53,176 nucleotides of DNA from Krasilnikovozyma curviuscula. Its lineage: Eukaryota > Basidiomycota > Tremellomycetes > Cystofilobasidiales > Mrakiaceae. Positions 12,701-24,283 of this stretch are shown here, in pieces (within the stretch, counting starts at the first letter, position 1; every line of letters begins with the position of its first letter). The position numbers and the translations under genes were made by a program. The stretch spans positions 1-53,176 of the forward strand of contig MVAQ01000147.1 in assembly GCA_014825775.1 (NCBI GenBank), written 5' to 3'. The notes beneath the pieces were generated by a model. That model did not search any database. It saw only the letters and a list, made by a program, of their open reading frames with translations, and had not been told where the DNA came from.

Positions 12701-13426
12701 TCACTTTGAGGAGCATATGAGTGACGCGTTACTACTGGCGATGGATTCGGCTCCAGAAAACACCGACACCTTGGTCGCGGCTTATGCAGAGTCATCTTCC
12801 ACCTCGCCGTTTACACGAACGTCGCCTTCTTCAAAATTTTCGTCAGTGACCTCAACACCAGTCAAGACGGCCAAACAATCTCGTATTGCTGCCCTCTTTT
12901 CTCCTGTTCGAAGCAAACCAGCACCATCTCCGTCGACTCCCATCAACCCCTCCAAACCTCCATACGTTCCCAGAGGGGGATATTCAGCGTCTCCTTACCA
13001 GTCGCATTATGACGCTACCAACACACTTAAGGTTGAAGGGTTCCAAGCTCAGTCTCCGAAAGTCGGTGTCTGGAGTCCAGCACTAAAGGACCAGCCCAGA
13101 TTCAGCGGACGAAGTATGGGGGATATTTCAGAATATGGCGATGATGATGAGGTGGATGAGGAGGAGGAAGATGATGTTATGGAGGTTCGAAGGAATGGCG
13201 GTGGAAAATTGACTGCTGCTCAAGAACTTGGAGAAAAGAAGGTCACCCTTTCACAAGTGTTGGATAATGTTGTGGTGAGTGTTGTGTGTGCGCCCTTATT
13301 ATCAACCTGTCTAAATTCTTTTGTCATGACTTTACAATGTAGATTCTGGAGGAATGTATCAAAGAACTGACTGCAATTCTCATTGTGCGATCCTCATTTG
13401 GGATCGACGCTCTTGGAGCTATCTAA
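9780..13426 (+). CDS. FHIP-type Hook-interacting protein (RAI16-like)
   Basis: Six exons (9780-10006, 10085-10247, 10326-10458, 10527-12565, 12627-13274, 13343-13426) close to 1,097 residues. N-terminal helices lead to REFEFILFNYLLRFVHREGR and IGDFSRAGLLFLVDLAFS, the hallmark of the RAI16-like/FHIP family. The last exon ILEECIKELTAILIVRSSFG matches the family's conserved C-terminal helix. A Ser/Pro/acidic linker (about residues 880-1040) splits the helical parts. FHIP joins FTS and Hook to link early endosomes to dynein; Aspergillus FhipA is the studied fungal case. The protein acts in the cytoplasm on endosome membranes. The start MDFFNKFIRIPSAPKQ is typical of family N-termini. No FTS or Hook gene is in the window. 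Confidence 0.85.
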
Positions 13427-13604
13427 ACACCATCTCTTTCCATGTTAACGAAATACCTTTACATATATACCTAGCATTACGTGTGTTGATACCTTTGCAC
13501 CGCTTTCAATTACATTTCTTTTGTTGAGAATAACCACAGGAAACGCGTCAACGGGACGAGGTTGCTCGACACACCACTCAGCCTCATATATAGTTTCCCC
13601 ACAC
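13427..13604. promoter_or_regulatory. short spacer between FHIP-like gene and Rictor
   Basis: Only 178 bases separate the stop codon of the upstream gene from the chosen Rictor ATG, on the same strand. The sequence must hold the 3' end of one transcript and the promoter and leader of the next. A TATATA-rich stretch lies at 13463-13469 and CCTCATATATAG near 13582. Confidence 0.45.
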
Positions 13605-16600
13605 ATGGGTCTTCCTCAGGAGAGTGAGGGGACTCAGGTCATCAGTGGGATAAGCTCTCCCAGGCGGCCAGATTCAGCTCTTTCGAGCTCAGCATCCAAC
13701 AGCGGCGGGCGGGTAGGAGATGATGGCTCAAGCTCACCAGGCTCGTCATCTGGCAGTGAAGACGATGAGAGCTTCGAGGAGGAACAATATGGCTACCCCT
13801 ATGCCGATGTGGGTGAGATAGGCTCTAGAGCTAGACAGCAAGCAGACAATGTGAGTATTGGGTTCCGCAGCCTCCTTCAAGCTTCCTTTGAACTAATTCT
13901 GTGTTTTCCTGACTATCTTACGCTCAGCTCAATGCTTTGTTCAGAGAATTAGTGACTGAGACCAAGATCAAGGATGGGGCAGAGAATATGCTTCAGGTAC
14001 TCACATTCGAACTGCAGGCAGTGTGAGGACCGCTCGAGAGCTAATGAATTGTACCATTATAGGTACTTCACCGCGACTCAGACTCGTCGGAGCTAACAGA
14101 GCTCATGATTGAAGTGGATTCCGAGCTTCAGGCTGCTCGCGACAAGATTTATGAAATTGAACGGCAGATCCAAGACCTTGGCGATGCCCCCGGTAAGTCA
14201 ATGATTTGACAGTCAAACTAGCATTTATCTCTAGCTTATGCTCTTGTATCTTGAATGAACCAAGATACTGTGAAGTCTGTGAAGAGAAGAGCGTGGGAGT
14301 TCCTCTCTTCAACTGAAGGAGCAGTGTTCGGGGAGCGACTTACTCAGTCCCCTTCGTCAAGTGAATCGTCGGACGGTGATGACGACTTTCGTTTCTTGGT
14401 CAAAGCCGCCGTCGGATTATTGCTAGCACTGTCATCCGGGACCAAAGAGGAGGAGAAGAGACTTCAAGATGCTATGAGGTTGAGCGAGCTGTTGAGGAGG
14501 AACATGAGGATACGTTACGAACTCAACATTCAGGACATCATCAAAGTGTTAGTTTGATTCTACTATTCTTCAATCTGCTTTCTAACAAGGATAAATCCTT
14601 GCTCCAGAGCAATCTCTCTACTTTCAGAGTCTAGCCCATCGAGAGATCTGAAACGCATGGGTTACATGATCTTGAGGCATTCCCTCATCGATACTCTTAC
14701 TTGGAGGACGATATCTGCAGCTGGAGTTGACTTCTTCATCATGAGGTGCGCTGAAATTTCGTATTTGTGCTGTCAGGCTCTCACAGCGCTGTCATTGACC
14801 TGTCAACCTTCGCTTGCTTGTAGAGCTTTGACTCGCGACACTCGAAACTCTCAAGAGAAGGAAGAGTGTATCAAGCTTATACGTGCAGTGATAGATCTAG
14901 CTGCTGATCCATCCCGAGCGTCGTCTTCCTCCGGTGAAGCAGGCAAAAGAATTCCGCTTGCAGACTCTGTTGTCAGAGGGCTGGTATGTATCGCAGAAAC
15001 CGCGGATGATCCTTTGAGAGCAGTCTGTTTGGAAACCTTGGCTGAAATTGGTAAGTCGATCCTCGTTTGAAAAATTCTGTTTACTCACCGTCCCTTGATG
15101 TGTACCGTTTCTTTTCAGCGGTTCTGGATATATCTCTTCTCTCGAGTTCAAATGCAATCAGAGTACTGCTCCAAGTATTTACTGATGGGCCAATGGAACT
15201 GACAACTGCAATTGCTGCTACGTTCATCTACATCGCCGACACGCCAGACTCGCGATCTGCACTCACCCCTGGTGTCGACTTTGAGGTTAGAGCGCTCTTC
15301 ACTATGGATCCTACCGTACTTATCTCACTGTCTTTCATGAACGCTGCAGATTGCTCTTTCTGGATTCACGGATATCTATGGATCTGGTGACTCTCATCTC
15401 AACCGGTTGCAGTCTTGTTCCAAGACGGTATCAGCAATGCTGAGGTCATGGTCAGGTGAACCAGATGCGGCTCTTCACATTTTTTGTAAAATCTTCTGAC
15501 CAAAGTCTTTTTCTATCATATCAGGTGCGCTCTATCTTTGCTTGAACGGATTGCAAAGTATCTCCTCTCTGGTTGAGGCTCTGCGAATACCCACAGTTGA
15601 GATGCGGGAGGTCTTGCTCGATATGTTTTTCGAGGTGTTCCGGATCAAGACACCCTCATGGTATCATGCTTTTCTAGACGGGAAGCATTTGACGAGTAAG
15701 ATATCTATTGTATTATGATCGTCATGTAACGACAAGCTCATCATCATTCTTCTCAACGTTTAGTGAATGGAAAAGTCGGCACTGCTTCTGCTGTTTTAGA
15801 TGCTAACAACGATTCGCATAAGACTGACGAAAAGGTCACTGTAGTTGATCACTACATCTCTTTCCTGTTATCAATTTTTCTCGAGGTCGGCTTGCTCGAG
15901 GTGAGTTGCAAGGTGTTCTCTTCTGCACCACTCCTGCACTAATACTCTCTGTTCCAGGCTCTCATATCCGTAATTGAAGAATCAAATTCCATCTTGTCAA
16001 GGAAAGCTGTGCTTTTGCTGGGAGAAGTGCTGGTACTCTCAAATCGACTGCTCCCGGCTCAGTTTTCCGCAAGAGTACAAGTCAGTAGCACTCTTTTCCT
16101 CAGTAATTCCTCGGCGAGGATTTTGACGTATCTTTTTCTTAACAGTCGTTGCCCAGTTTGTTCGCTCAGGCGGTGAACGTCACCAGTGAACTGTCCCGCA
16201 ACAACGCGTCCATGGCGCTTTCTTCCATTGAAAGCGTGGATCGCAACCACAAACATCTTGTCAAGCGTGTTGTACCTCTTCAAAATGAAGGGTAAGCCAC
16301 CAAACTGATATTCTATTTTGACTTTCTTTGATAACAGCTGATTCTTCTGTCTACCTTTGAAGGACGGAATCACTAGATTATGGACCTAAAGGCATGGGAC
16401 AAATGGATCAAGTAAAGGCACGCATGGGCCTGATGGTTGACGACAAGCATTTTCAGGCTCAGCTCATCGAAACAAACGTATGCAGCGAGCTTTTTAGACT
16501 TGTGGGTCTGAAGAAGACGTCTGACGCTTGATAATTGTGCGATGCAGGTTATGGCGACTCGAGATCATACCAAGTGGAACTTCAATGTGCTAGCTGAAAT

Positions 16601-19326
16601 TGTTGAAGGATCATTGCACAATCCCCGCAGACTTGAAGAAGCTCTCAAATCCACCAAATTCGTAAAGCGGCTGTCAAGCTTCTTTCACCCGCTGAGCGAA
16701 CGATTCTCTCACCTAAAACGGTCTCCTGTGAGTTACTACTACTGCGGAATATCTCGCTAAGTGAGTTAACTGACACCTTCTTTTTAGTCGAATCAAAAAT
16801 TCGTTAATCTTGGTATCTCATTCGTGACGGCGCTTCTAGAAAATCCTGAAGGAGTGCAGTTTCTTTCGACAGACCCGTTGCTTCTTCAACTTTGTGATTG
16901 CTTTTGCCAATTGGATCCTGTGAGCTGTGATAGCTTTTACTAGTTTCTGGGCATCTCTACTAATATGAAAGGCACTGTACAGTATAATGCAAATGCGACC
17001 GCAGACCCTTTCTTCTCAAGGAAAAGACTGGAAGATACTCTCAGTATTGGATATTTCCAGATAGTTGGTCTCCTGACTGGTCATAATGAAGGCATTGCGT
17101 GAGTTGCTGATGCTGCATGGCAGACTTGCGCTGTGCTGACAGCCAAAATTTTCATCTGTAGCCTCCTGGAGAAACTGAAAATGTTTACCATTCTCTATCA
17201 CATCGGAGAGGTTCGAAGTAGAGATGATGTCTTGAGAGCTTTGCTGGAGAACATGGACTACTCTCGGTAGGAACTAAAATCCTACGACTCCTCTTTCCAA
17301 CGGAATTCTTGTCTCATACTGTTTTTATCTACTACAGGGAAGGACATCCTCGAGTGATACTATCCAAGGCACTCACTTCTAGCTACAAGGTAAGCTCAGG
17401 CACACGTGAGATGGTAGGTAAAATGCGCACAGTTCCTCATGCTTGTTTTTGCAGCATGTCCGAATGTATGCAACTGAACGAACAGGTCGACTTGCGCTCC
17501 GAAAAACACCAGCAGAATCTTGGACTCTTCAGTTACTCTCAACTCAGCTTTACGATGCTTCAATGGAAGTATGCGAGATGGCTGTCCACATTCTGGAGGA
17601 AGCTTGCAAATCCATGGAGGCACTTCAAACTGTCATTCAATTGCGACCTTCCTTAGAGCATCTGGGACCTATTGGAAATCCATTATTGTTGAGGTGAGCG
17701 ATTTCCGCTTCCTTACACTGAATTCATGAAACTGAATAGTTGCTTCTCCTAGATTTTTATCTACTCCGATAGGTTTTTCGTACCTCCGCCAAGTCGACTA
17801 TATCGAACAACAGATGGAGTCATGGTTACATGAGCATAATCTCATCTATACAATCCGCATTGAGACTCATCTTCTTAAATCACTTTTCCCTCGACCAGAG
17901 TTTCGCGCTGAACCACTGTATGTTTTCTGCTTATTAATGCATTTTCCAAAAGAATTTGACTACTGAGATGCTCTTGATTTTTTAAACAGGATCTTTGGAA
18001 ACACTGCACCACCCCACTTCTACGGCGAACTAACGCGGACTGAAGAAGGATGTACGATTCTGCGTGAGAAAGGCGACTTTGAGGATTTCGCTCTCTTCAT
18101 CCGACAGTATGGCATGGAGAGTAAAGACAAAGAAATTCTGATGCAGTTGAAGAGTGTTCTTTGGGCGGTGGTAAGTGATCAATCAAGAAGTCAACCTGCT
18201 CTGTGCGTGACCAACTGATGTGCTTCTATTGCATTGGCAAATAGGGCAACATCGGCTCGACAGAAGGGGGTCTCGCTTTCCTTGAAGAAGAAGAAATCAT
18301 TAGATCTATTGTAGAGATTGCAGAAGAGTCACAAGTTCTCTCTTTGAAAGGGTCAGTCGCCTTTGGTATTTGTTCATCAAAAGCTCACTGACGCGACATT
18401 GTTCATGTCTATAGAACATGCTTTTTCGTTCTAGGACTGATCGCGAGTACTCCTGCAGGAGCAGATTATCTATCTGAGTTCGGCTGGGAGTCAACGCTTC
18501 TTCCGTCAGGTGCCGCAACCGGGCTTTGTCTGCCTGTTGACATTCGCAATTTCGTCGCTGTAAGTACAGAACACGCTCCGCCTTTTCGACAGCAGTGCAC
18601 TTAAAGCCCTCGATTGGTTCCAGATTCCTCCTCAACACAACTTCTTCAAAGAAATGTCACCCCCAGCATCAACATTGATCAAACCACCTACCTCCACACT
18701 TGAAATCAACATATTGACGCACATCACAAACTTAAGTAATCATGTTCAAGCGAACGTGTCCTTCAGAGCGCTTGCGAAGTGAGTAACAGCCCTGACTCTT
18801 CCTTCAGATCCATTTAACGTGTGTTGTTTTGCGCAGATTGAAACGGACTCACAAAGCTTTGTTCCAATCACCTCAGCTTTTCTACCGAGTGCTTTGTCTC
18901 ATTGGCTCTTCCCACTATCGATTGCCGGTCCTCAGGTTCATCTACGACATATTTGATGTTCAATTTACTTCAGAAACAATAGAGGCCCTTCTTGCGACGG
19001 CTCAGTCGCTCTCGATCGTACCAGAAGAGCCAAAAAAGGATTCTTCCTCCTCTTTAGCAGCAGGCATTCAAAAACAATTATCACAACATGGATCTACCAG
19101 AAGTCTTTCGGTCAACGGCAATAACAGCATAGGTAACAAGGGCAACAACGGAAAAAGACCAAGAGGCGCGACATTCTCGACCATTGGATGGACAAGCACG
19201 ACCGGAACTGGAGCAGACGGGGAGGAAGAGGTTGAAAGGAAGGGCCCCGGCACCGTTGAAGTGAAGAAAGCAGCCATACGAATCGTTGGCTTCAGCACTG
19301 TAGCTCCTTCCCCGGTCATCGCTTAA
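13605..19326 (+). CDS. Rictor homologue, TORC2 subunit (Avo3/Ste16 type)
   Basis: I followed 25 exons; all phases close to 1,374 residues. After a Ser/Gly/acidic start, residues ~80-150 form helical segments (LNALFRELVTETKIKDGAEN; ELMIEVDSELQAARDKIYEI) that look like an HR1-type antiparallel coiled coil. The armadillo-like core follows (ALTRDTRNSQEKEECIKLIR, the family's N-terminal box), then DHTKWNFNVLAEIVEGS, DPFFSRKRLEDTLSIGYFQI, and LGLIASTPAGADYL with SHYRLPVLRFIYDIFDVQF near the end, matching the Rictor middle and V domains. TORC2 phosphorylates AGC kinases and controls actin, sphingolipids and cell-wall integrity at the plasma membrane. The C-terminus is a short Ser/Gly-rich tail. The start could lie upstream, since the frame is open to 13521, but MGLPQESEG is the first good ATG. 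Confidence 0.92.
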
Positions 19327-19909
19327 AGCTGCCTTTCACGAAGCTTGGTTTCACCTGAACCATTGCTGTACTTCATACAATGCATCCATAATGCTTTTCT
19401 GCCTGATCTGAATAACATAATGCAAGAACAACAGCTTCATTCTCAAAACTGTAAAAGTATTTTCCCACGGTTTGTACAGTTTTGGCACCTCGCGCCGCCA
19501 TCGTAGCACTGTGGCGTTCGAGCCCTGGGGGCTATTGCAGTAGTGTTGAGGCGCCAGAGAATACAGGTTCCCCGTCAAGTCTCTTCAAGTCCAACAAAGG
19601 TGCGTACCTGTGATTATCAAGACACTACTAGAGCATCAGCAGCAGGCAGCAGGAACTTGAGTCAGGGCTGGAAATGGAATAGCAGTAGAGAAGGAGACGG
19701 AAGATTCAACAGGTATCAACACTTTCAGCTCAGTACCTCATCAAGATCGACCAACTGGAATCTATAGGATTAGAATATTTGTGAAGAGGGAACCGCTGCT
19801 GCTGCTGCTCTGGTTGAAGGGTGACGGTTGAAATTCAAAATCGATACTGACGTCTAACGCCATTCTTTCCATTCATACTCCGTCTTTACTTGAAATTCAA
19901 CTGTGATAG
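19327..19909. other. intergenic, promoter of the eL39 gene
   Basis: No coding frame is supported. A short (GCT)n tract lies at about 19794-19809. A GTTCGAGCC string near 19518 resembles a tRNA B box but no cloverleaf can be folded around it. The right part should hold the ribosomal-protein promoter and leader. Confidence 0.5.
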
Positions 19910-20321
19910 ATGGTTAGTTCTGATCTGTTTTTTCCTAAGTTACATTTGGGGTTCATTTACTAACATAGTTTATCCCTTATACCCACCTCGACTTGAACCC
20001 GCTTCCACCTCAAATTTGAAACCAATCAGCCTTCCCAAAAGACTTTCAGAACCAAGCGAACTCTCGCTAAGGCCGGACGCCAGAACAGACCAATCCCACA
20101 ATGGTTCAGATTGAAGGCTGACTCCAAGATCCAGTACAATGCTAAGGTGAGTTTGGACAAGAGACTTTAGAGGTTGAGCGTTGGCGAATTGCGGGAAGGA
20201 TTGGAAAGATGCATGCATCTGTGCAAGGGATTGTGAGATATTGAGCTGGTTACTGACAGTCTTGTGCTTTTGTTGTGTGTGATAGCGTCGTCACTGGAGG
20301 AAGACCAAGCTCAACCTCTAA
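19910..20321 (+). CDS. RPL39: 60S ribosomal protein eL39
   Basis: Three exons: 19910-19912 (the ATG alone, donor GTTAGT), 20030-20146 and 20286-20321, giving 51 residues, the standard eL39 length. The body reads [16 protein letters not shown], then [15 protein letters not shown] and [11 protein letters not shown], matching eL39 almost throughout. eL39 lines the nascent-chain exit tunnel of the large subunit. The start is fixed because no other ATG gives an in-phase N-terminus of correct length, and a first exon ending after the start codon is known for ribosomal genes. Introns are 117 and 139 nt, longer than most in the window. The second intron contains the 14-base palindrome AGATGCATGCATCT (20207-20220). 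It is too small to be found by simple ORF length. Confidence 0.96.
20207..20220. repeat. 14-base perfect palindrome in eL39 intron 2
   Basis: AGATGCATGCATCT reads identically on both strands and sits mid-intron. No box C/D or H/ACA signature was seen around it. Confidence 0.6.
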
Positions 20322-20941
20322 ACAAAAAATCCATCCAATACTCTACAGCATCATGGGTTTCTTCCTTCAGCTTTCTTCCCTCGCTCACCTTCAACCAGAA
20401 TACCACCACATATAACAAACAAATACTCCTTCAGATTCAAAGTCAGTGCGACGGAGAAATTTTGGAAGGGGACATTTTGGGTTTTAGGAAGCGTTATGGA
20501 AAGGCTGAGAAAGAGACATTTTGTTGCGAGTTGAGAATGGGGAATTTTGTGTTTGGTACGGGTTGGGGTTATGAATCCTCTTTATGATCTTTTATTAAAA
20601 GGGTTCACGGAGAAGCGGCAAGTCACCAGCTTGCAGAGATGTGCCTGACTATCTTGACTGAGCAGTGCAACAAGAAGCGTGTATGATTCTTACAGCAGCC
20701 TCCAATCGTGTATTACAACTAGGATTGCCTGCCCCATCGGCCTTCCAACCCTATTTTCCCACCATGTCGTAGTTACGACGCCACGCTAAGGCACCTCAGC
20801 CTGATCTATCACGCTCATGTTAAGAGCTTCAAGGAGGTGCGACTGTGTTGAGCAGAAGATTTGTTGGATTCTACATGCAAAACTTGGTCAATTCTTCGGA
20901 GACAAGCTGCGCGTGTTAGACTGAGCTAGATGACTGGGTAA
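20322..20941. other. intergenic between convergent transcripts
   Basis: Holds the 3' UTRs of eL39 (plus) and of the small minus-strand gene. Frames here are short and without domain features. Confidence 0.5.
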
Positions 20942-21385
20942 CTAACCGACAGATAATAACAGGGCAGCGACGACGAAGATGCTGAGAATACATCCCGCCG
21001 CCCACAGGACCCGTGGAGCAGGAGATAATCTAGAACCAGGTGCTCTCCTCGTTCCAGCACTACTTCTGACGTACGACCATCTTTCCACCCCGCTGATCGA
21101 TCCAGCTTCCAGATCTGTAATGATGAGGGGTGACGAGCTGTTATGTTTGGGACAATTCTTCTTCTCATCGACATGCCAGGGTGGTGGAAGATCCATTGCT
21201 TGTGGTTCGGCGAGTTTGGAGTGAACTGGACTGTCGAAAGGGATCTATACGGTGCGTTAGCAGAGCTCGAAGAAATTGGAGGTGGTCGAGGGTGGCTTCG
21301 AGTGGGAGACATCCTCCAAACGTAGTGATGGTATGAATCAACGATGAAGTGGTGGAAGAAGAAATGAGCTACCTGGTGATGACAT
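20942..21385 (-). CDS. small tail-anchored membrane protein, unknown
   Basis: The minus-strand frame ending at 20942 closes with a hydrophobic segment, VLWAAGCILSIFVVAALLLSVG then stop, preceded by soluble polar sequence (ITDLEAGSISGVERWSYVRS). This is the layout of a tail-anchored protein. Upstream splicing is unsettled. A strong acceptor with a CTAAC branch site sits near 21265. The ATG at 21383-21385 (MSSP, then a GTAGCT donor) gives a phase that needs one more intron (donor near 21170, acceptor near 21117). Alternatively a shorter form starts at 21196 (MDLPPPWHVDEKK). A TATTTATA element about 95 bases upstream of 21385 on this strand supports the longer form. I do not recognise the protein; SNARE-like or ER adaptor roles would be guesses. 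Confidence 0.45.
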
Positions 21386-21679
21386 TGTATAAAGAGTGAA
21401 AGCACACTGTTCGGAACAATCAAGCATAATTTGCCTGCTCCGCATGTTTCAGCCCCTGGCAACGGTCGTCGCTGTGATATAAATACCCGTTTATGAGATG
21501 AACTGGATTGATTGATTCTAACAGAGAAGTAGAAGCTGGGGTTCACTAAGTGAATGGGCAGACTGGGCCAGGGTTGGATCTCGTAATGTCGTGTTTTGAT
21601 TTTCGGTCTTGCGAGCGAAAATCGTGGTACCAGTTAGGCAAATGAAGACCCATATGCACGCGACTTCTATTAATCATTC

Positions 21680-23809
21680 TCATGCTACCGTTGAACGATA
21701 ACCACCCCCAACTCTTCCTTCGACAGCCTGTAACCCGATGGAAGGGTTAATCGCATTTGCACCCCCAAGTGGGTAGTCCGACGCCAGAGCCCCGCCGAAC
21801 AAGACATCACCTGGAAAGACGTTACAGTTGCTTCAGTGTTTCAGTCACTGCCAGACGAAGCAGAGCATAGACTGACCATGATTCTCCCTGTAAGCTTGTA
21901 ATCTGGCTTCCACCAGCGGTCTGAAGTGCTTGAACAATCCCTGAATAGGCCATGCTGCAGCATCACCGAGAGCACAGATACTGAAAGTTGAAGGAGTCAG
22001 AATTTGTATCGTGGGAAGCAGAAAAGCAGAAGAATTCACGTGTGGCCTTCGACTTGTTTCGTCAATTCGAGGAGCTGATCGATCTCACGAGGAGAAGCAC
22101 GACCAGAGACCATTCGGTTCATCATGTTCATCATCCATGATGTACCCTCTCTACATGGTGTACATTGACCACATGATTCATGCTTGTAGAACTGAGGAGA
22201 AAACAGGTCTGTCAGTAACATGCCACAACACAATCGAAGATGGGGTGCGTATAACTGACAGTCGAGAATCGAGCGATGGCAGCGACCACATCCGTCGACT
22301 TGTCCATAACAATGACAGCACCAGTCCCGAGACCAGAACCAAAATCTTTCAGCGAGTCGTAGTCCATCCTGGTGACATAGAAAGCAAGCAGGCAAGTCAA
22401 TGAGACATCGTGTCAACAGGTACAAGCTAAACCTCGAATTCAGCACTTACAGAGCCTTTTCACAATCACCAATAGGCAAGATAGGAACTGAACTTCCTCC
22501 AGGAACAATTCCTAAAAGGTTGTCCCATCCACCTCTGATACCCCCACAGTGCTTCTCCAACAGCTCCTGCAGAGGGATCGACATTTCCTCTTCAACGACA
22601 CAAGGGTTGTTGACGTGACCAGAAATGCAGAACAGCTTCGTACCCTGGTTTCTCTCTCTTCCAAAAGAAGCGAACCATTCTCCTCCTCGACGCGCGATGG
22701 TCGGCGCAACGGCCACAGTTTCGACGTTAGCGACCGTTGTAGGGCATCCGAAGAGACCAACATCTGCTGGAAAAGGTGGTTTCAATCTTGGTTTTCCCTG
22801 TTTGCCTTCTAACGATTCGATGAGGGCGGTTTCTTCGCCCTACGGTGGGTAGAACGCCAGAGAGAGAAGTCAGTAACGACCATCGGACAGCGATGGTTCA
22901 AAGCGGACGCACGCAGATGTAAGCACCAGCACCACGGTGAAGATAAACATCAAACGAATATCCAGATCCACAAGCGTCTTTCCCGATGAGACCATCTGCG
23001 TAAGCTTCTTGAATGGCCTGTTCCATGTGATGAGCTTCCTGGATGAATTCTCCTCGAATGTAGATGTACGCTGTGTAAATGACGCTATTCAGCGTCAAAT
23101 CTCTCAGCATTCGTTTTTTCAGTACTCATTCTCACCTGCAGTAGCATTCATAGCTCTACCTGCGACCAGACAGCCTTCAACCAGCTTGTGGGGGTCTCCA
23201 CGCATAATCTCTCGATCTTTGCAAGTACCCGGTTCCCCCTCGTCTGCATTCACAACAAGGTACCTCGGACTGAGAGTCCATCGTGGATCAGTGTTGATAT
23301 TGAAGAGAAACAAGGAGTAGCGACTGAAACGTACCGCTTGTCATTCTCCCACCCTGGCTTGTTCATGAACGACCACTTCAACCCACTTGGAAATCCAGCA
23401 CCACCTCTTCCTCTCAGTCCTGATGCCTTGACGGTGTCAATGATCCACTTGTCGCCCTTGAGGATGATCTCTTTTGTTTTGTGCCAATCACCGCGAGACT
23501 ATTTATGGGGAAAGTTCCAGCTCTGTGAGCCCTCTGGCCGGTCTCCCTAGATCCCTTTTGACTTCAGCATAAGCACATACCTTTGCCCCTTTCAACCCCC
23601 AATCGTGCTTGAGATATACGTTCGAAAAAATCCTATCTTGGTCCTTCAAACCGCCATAGCGTCGCACAGGTGGGTCTGCGACAGTCGCGAGGGCTCGACG
23701 AGAAATCGACGCTGAAAGAAACGCCCACCATAGTCAGTCTCTGAACGGAATTACTCTGTAAAGTTAACTGACCCCTTTGAGCGAGTTTGGAGCCAGCCGA
23801 TCTCAACAT
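21680..23809 (-). CDS. NDUFV1: NADH:ubiquinone oxidoreductase 51-kDa subunit
   Basis: Minus-strand multi-exon gene. The start [13 protein letters not shown] at 23807-23809 opens a basic, Ser/Arg-rich mitochondrial presequence. Then come the FMN-binding [18 protein letters not shown], the NADH-site region [20 protein letters not shown], the SLBB-like stretch around [13 protein letters not shown], and the 4Fe-4S cluster motif [11 protein letters not shown]. The last exon (21680-21810) adds [20 protein letters not shown] and on, past the usual FRPELEAR helix, so the C-terminus is somewhat longer than in animals but like other fungi in having a tail. The protein is the NADH-oxidising, FMN-bearing tip subunit of complex I on the matrix side. 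An in-frame upstream ATG at 23854 would add 15 residues and spoil the presequence, so I prefer 23809. Confidence 0.95.
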
Positions 23810-24283
23810 CTTTGATGGTTCGGGGGATCCCAGCCTCAGGCCAATTTTCCCCACCTAAGGAGGCGAGGTGAGGTCGATTCTCCAAATTCTTTTCTAACAC
23901 CGGGCTCCAAGAGAGAGTAGGTGATGAACAAATCTTTCCAAGAAGGTCACAATGCGGATATACAATAAATATTCATTCGTAGGTTACTTTAGCTTCCTTT
24001 CGCAAATCCAAGCTCTTTTTCTCGGTTATTATTTTTTGTCAGTATGGCTGTATCCCATTAATTTTTCAAAGTTAGTAAGATACTTACAGATTTCTTTTGC
24101 CATACCTCAATATGAAGCGATGGACCTCGAAATCGCTTGATCTATCATGTTTGGTTCTTCAATGTAAACATCATTGAGGCATCTGGTCTGAAGATGTTTG
24201 CACTAACTTCTTGCGGTGTACCGTGATGTTTCCATATTGAAGAGCACTTATTCCATACACCTAGGAGGAAACTGTCCGTTGGT
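23810..24283. other. intergenic, promoter of NDUFV1 gene
   Basis: AT-rich (about 23950-24110), with no supported frame. It separates the 5' end of NDUFV1 from the 3' end of RRP7, both on the minus strand. Confidence 0.5.

Noticed and set aside
19440..19545. Possible tRNA gene, B-box-like GTTCGAGCC
   Set aside because: The bases flanking the loop do not pair as a T arm, and no acceptor stem or A box can be placed.
20147..20285. Intronic snoRNA in the eL39 gene
   Set aside because: No box C/D pair or H/ACA boxes were found, only a palindrome.
20926..21546. 206-codon minus-strand frame over the small membrane gene
   Set aside because: It crosses a good acceptor with a CTAAC branch site and lacks the membrane segment that the competing frame ends with.
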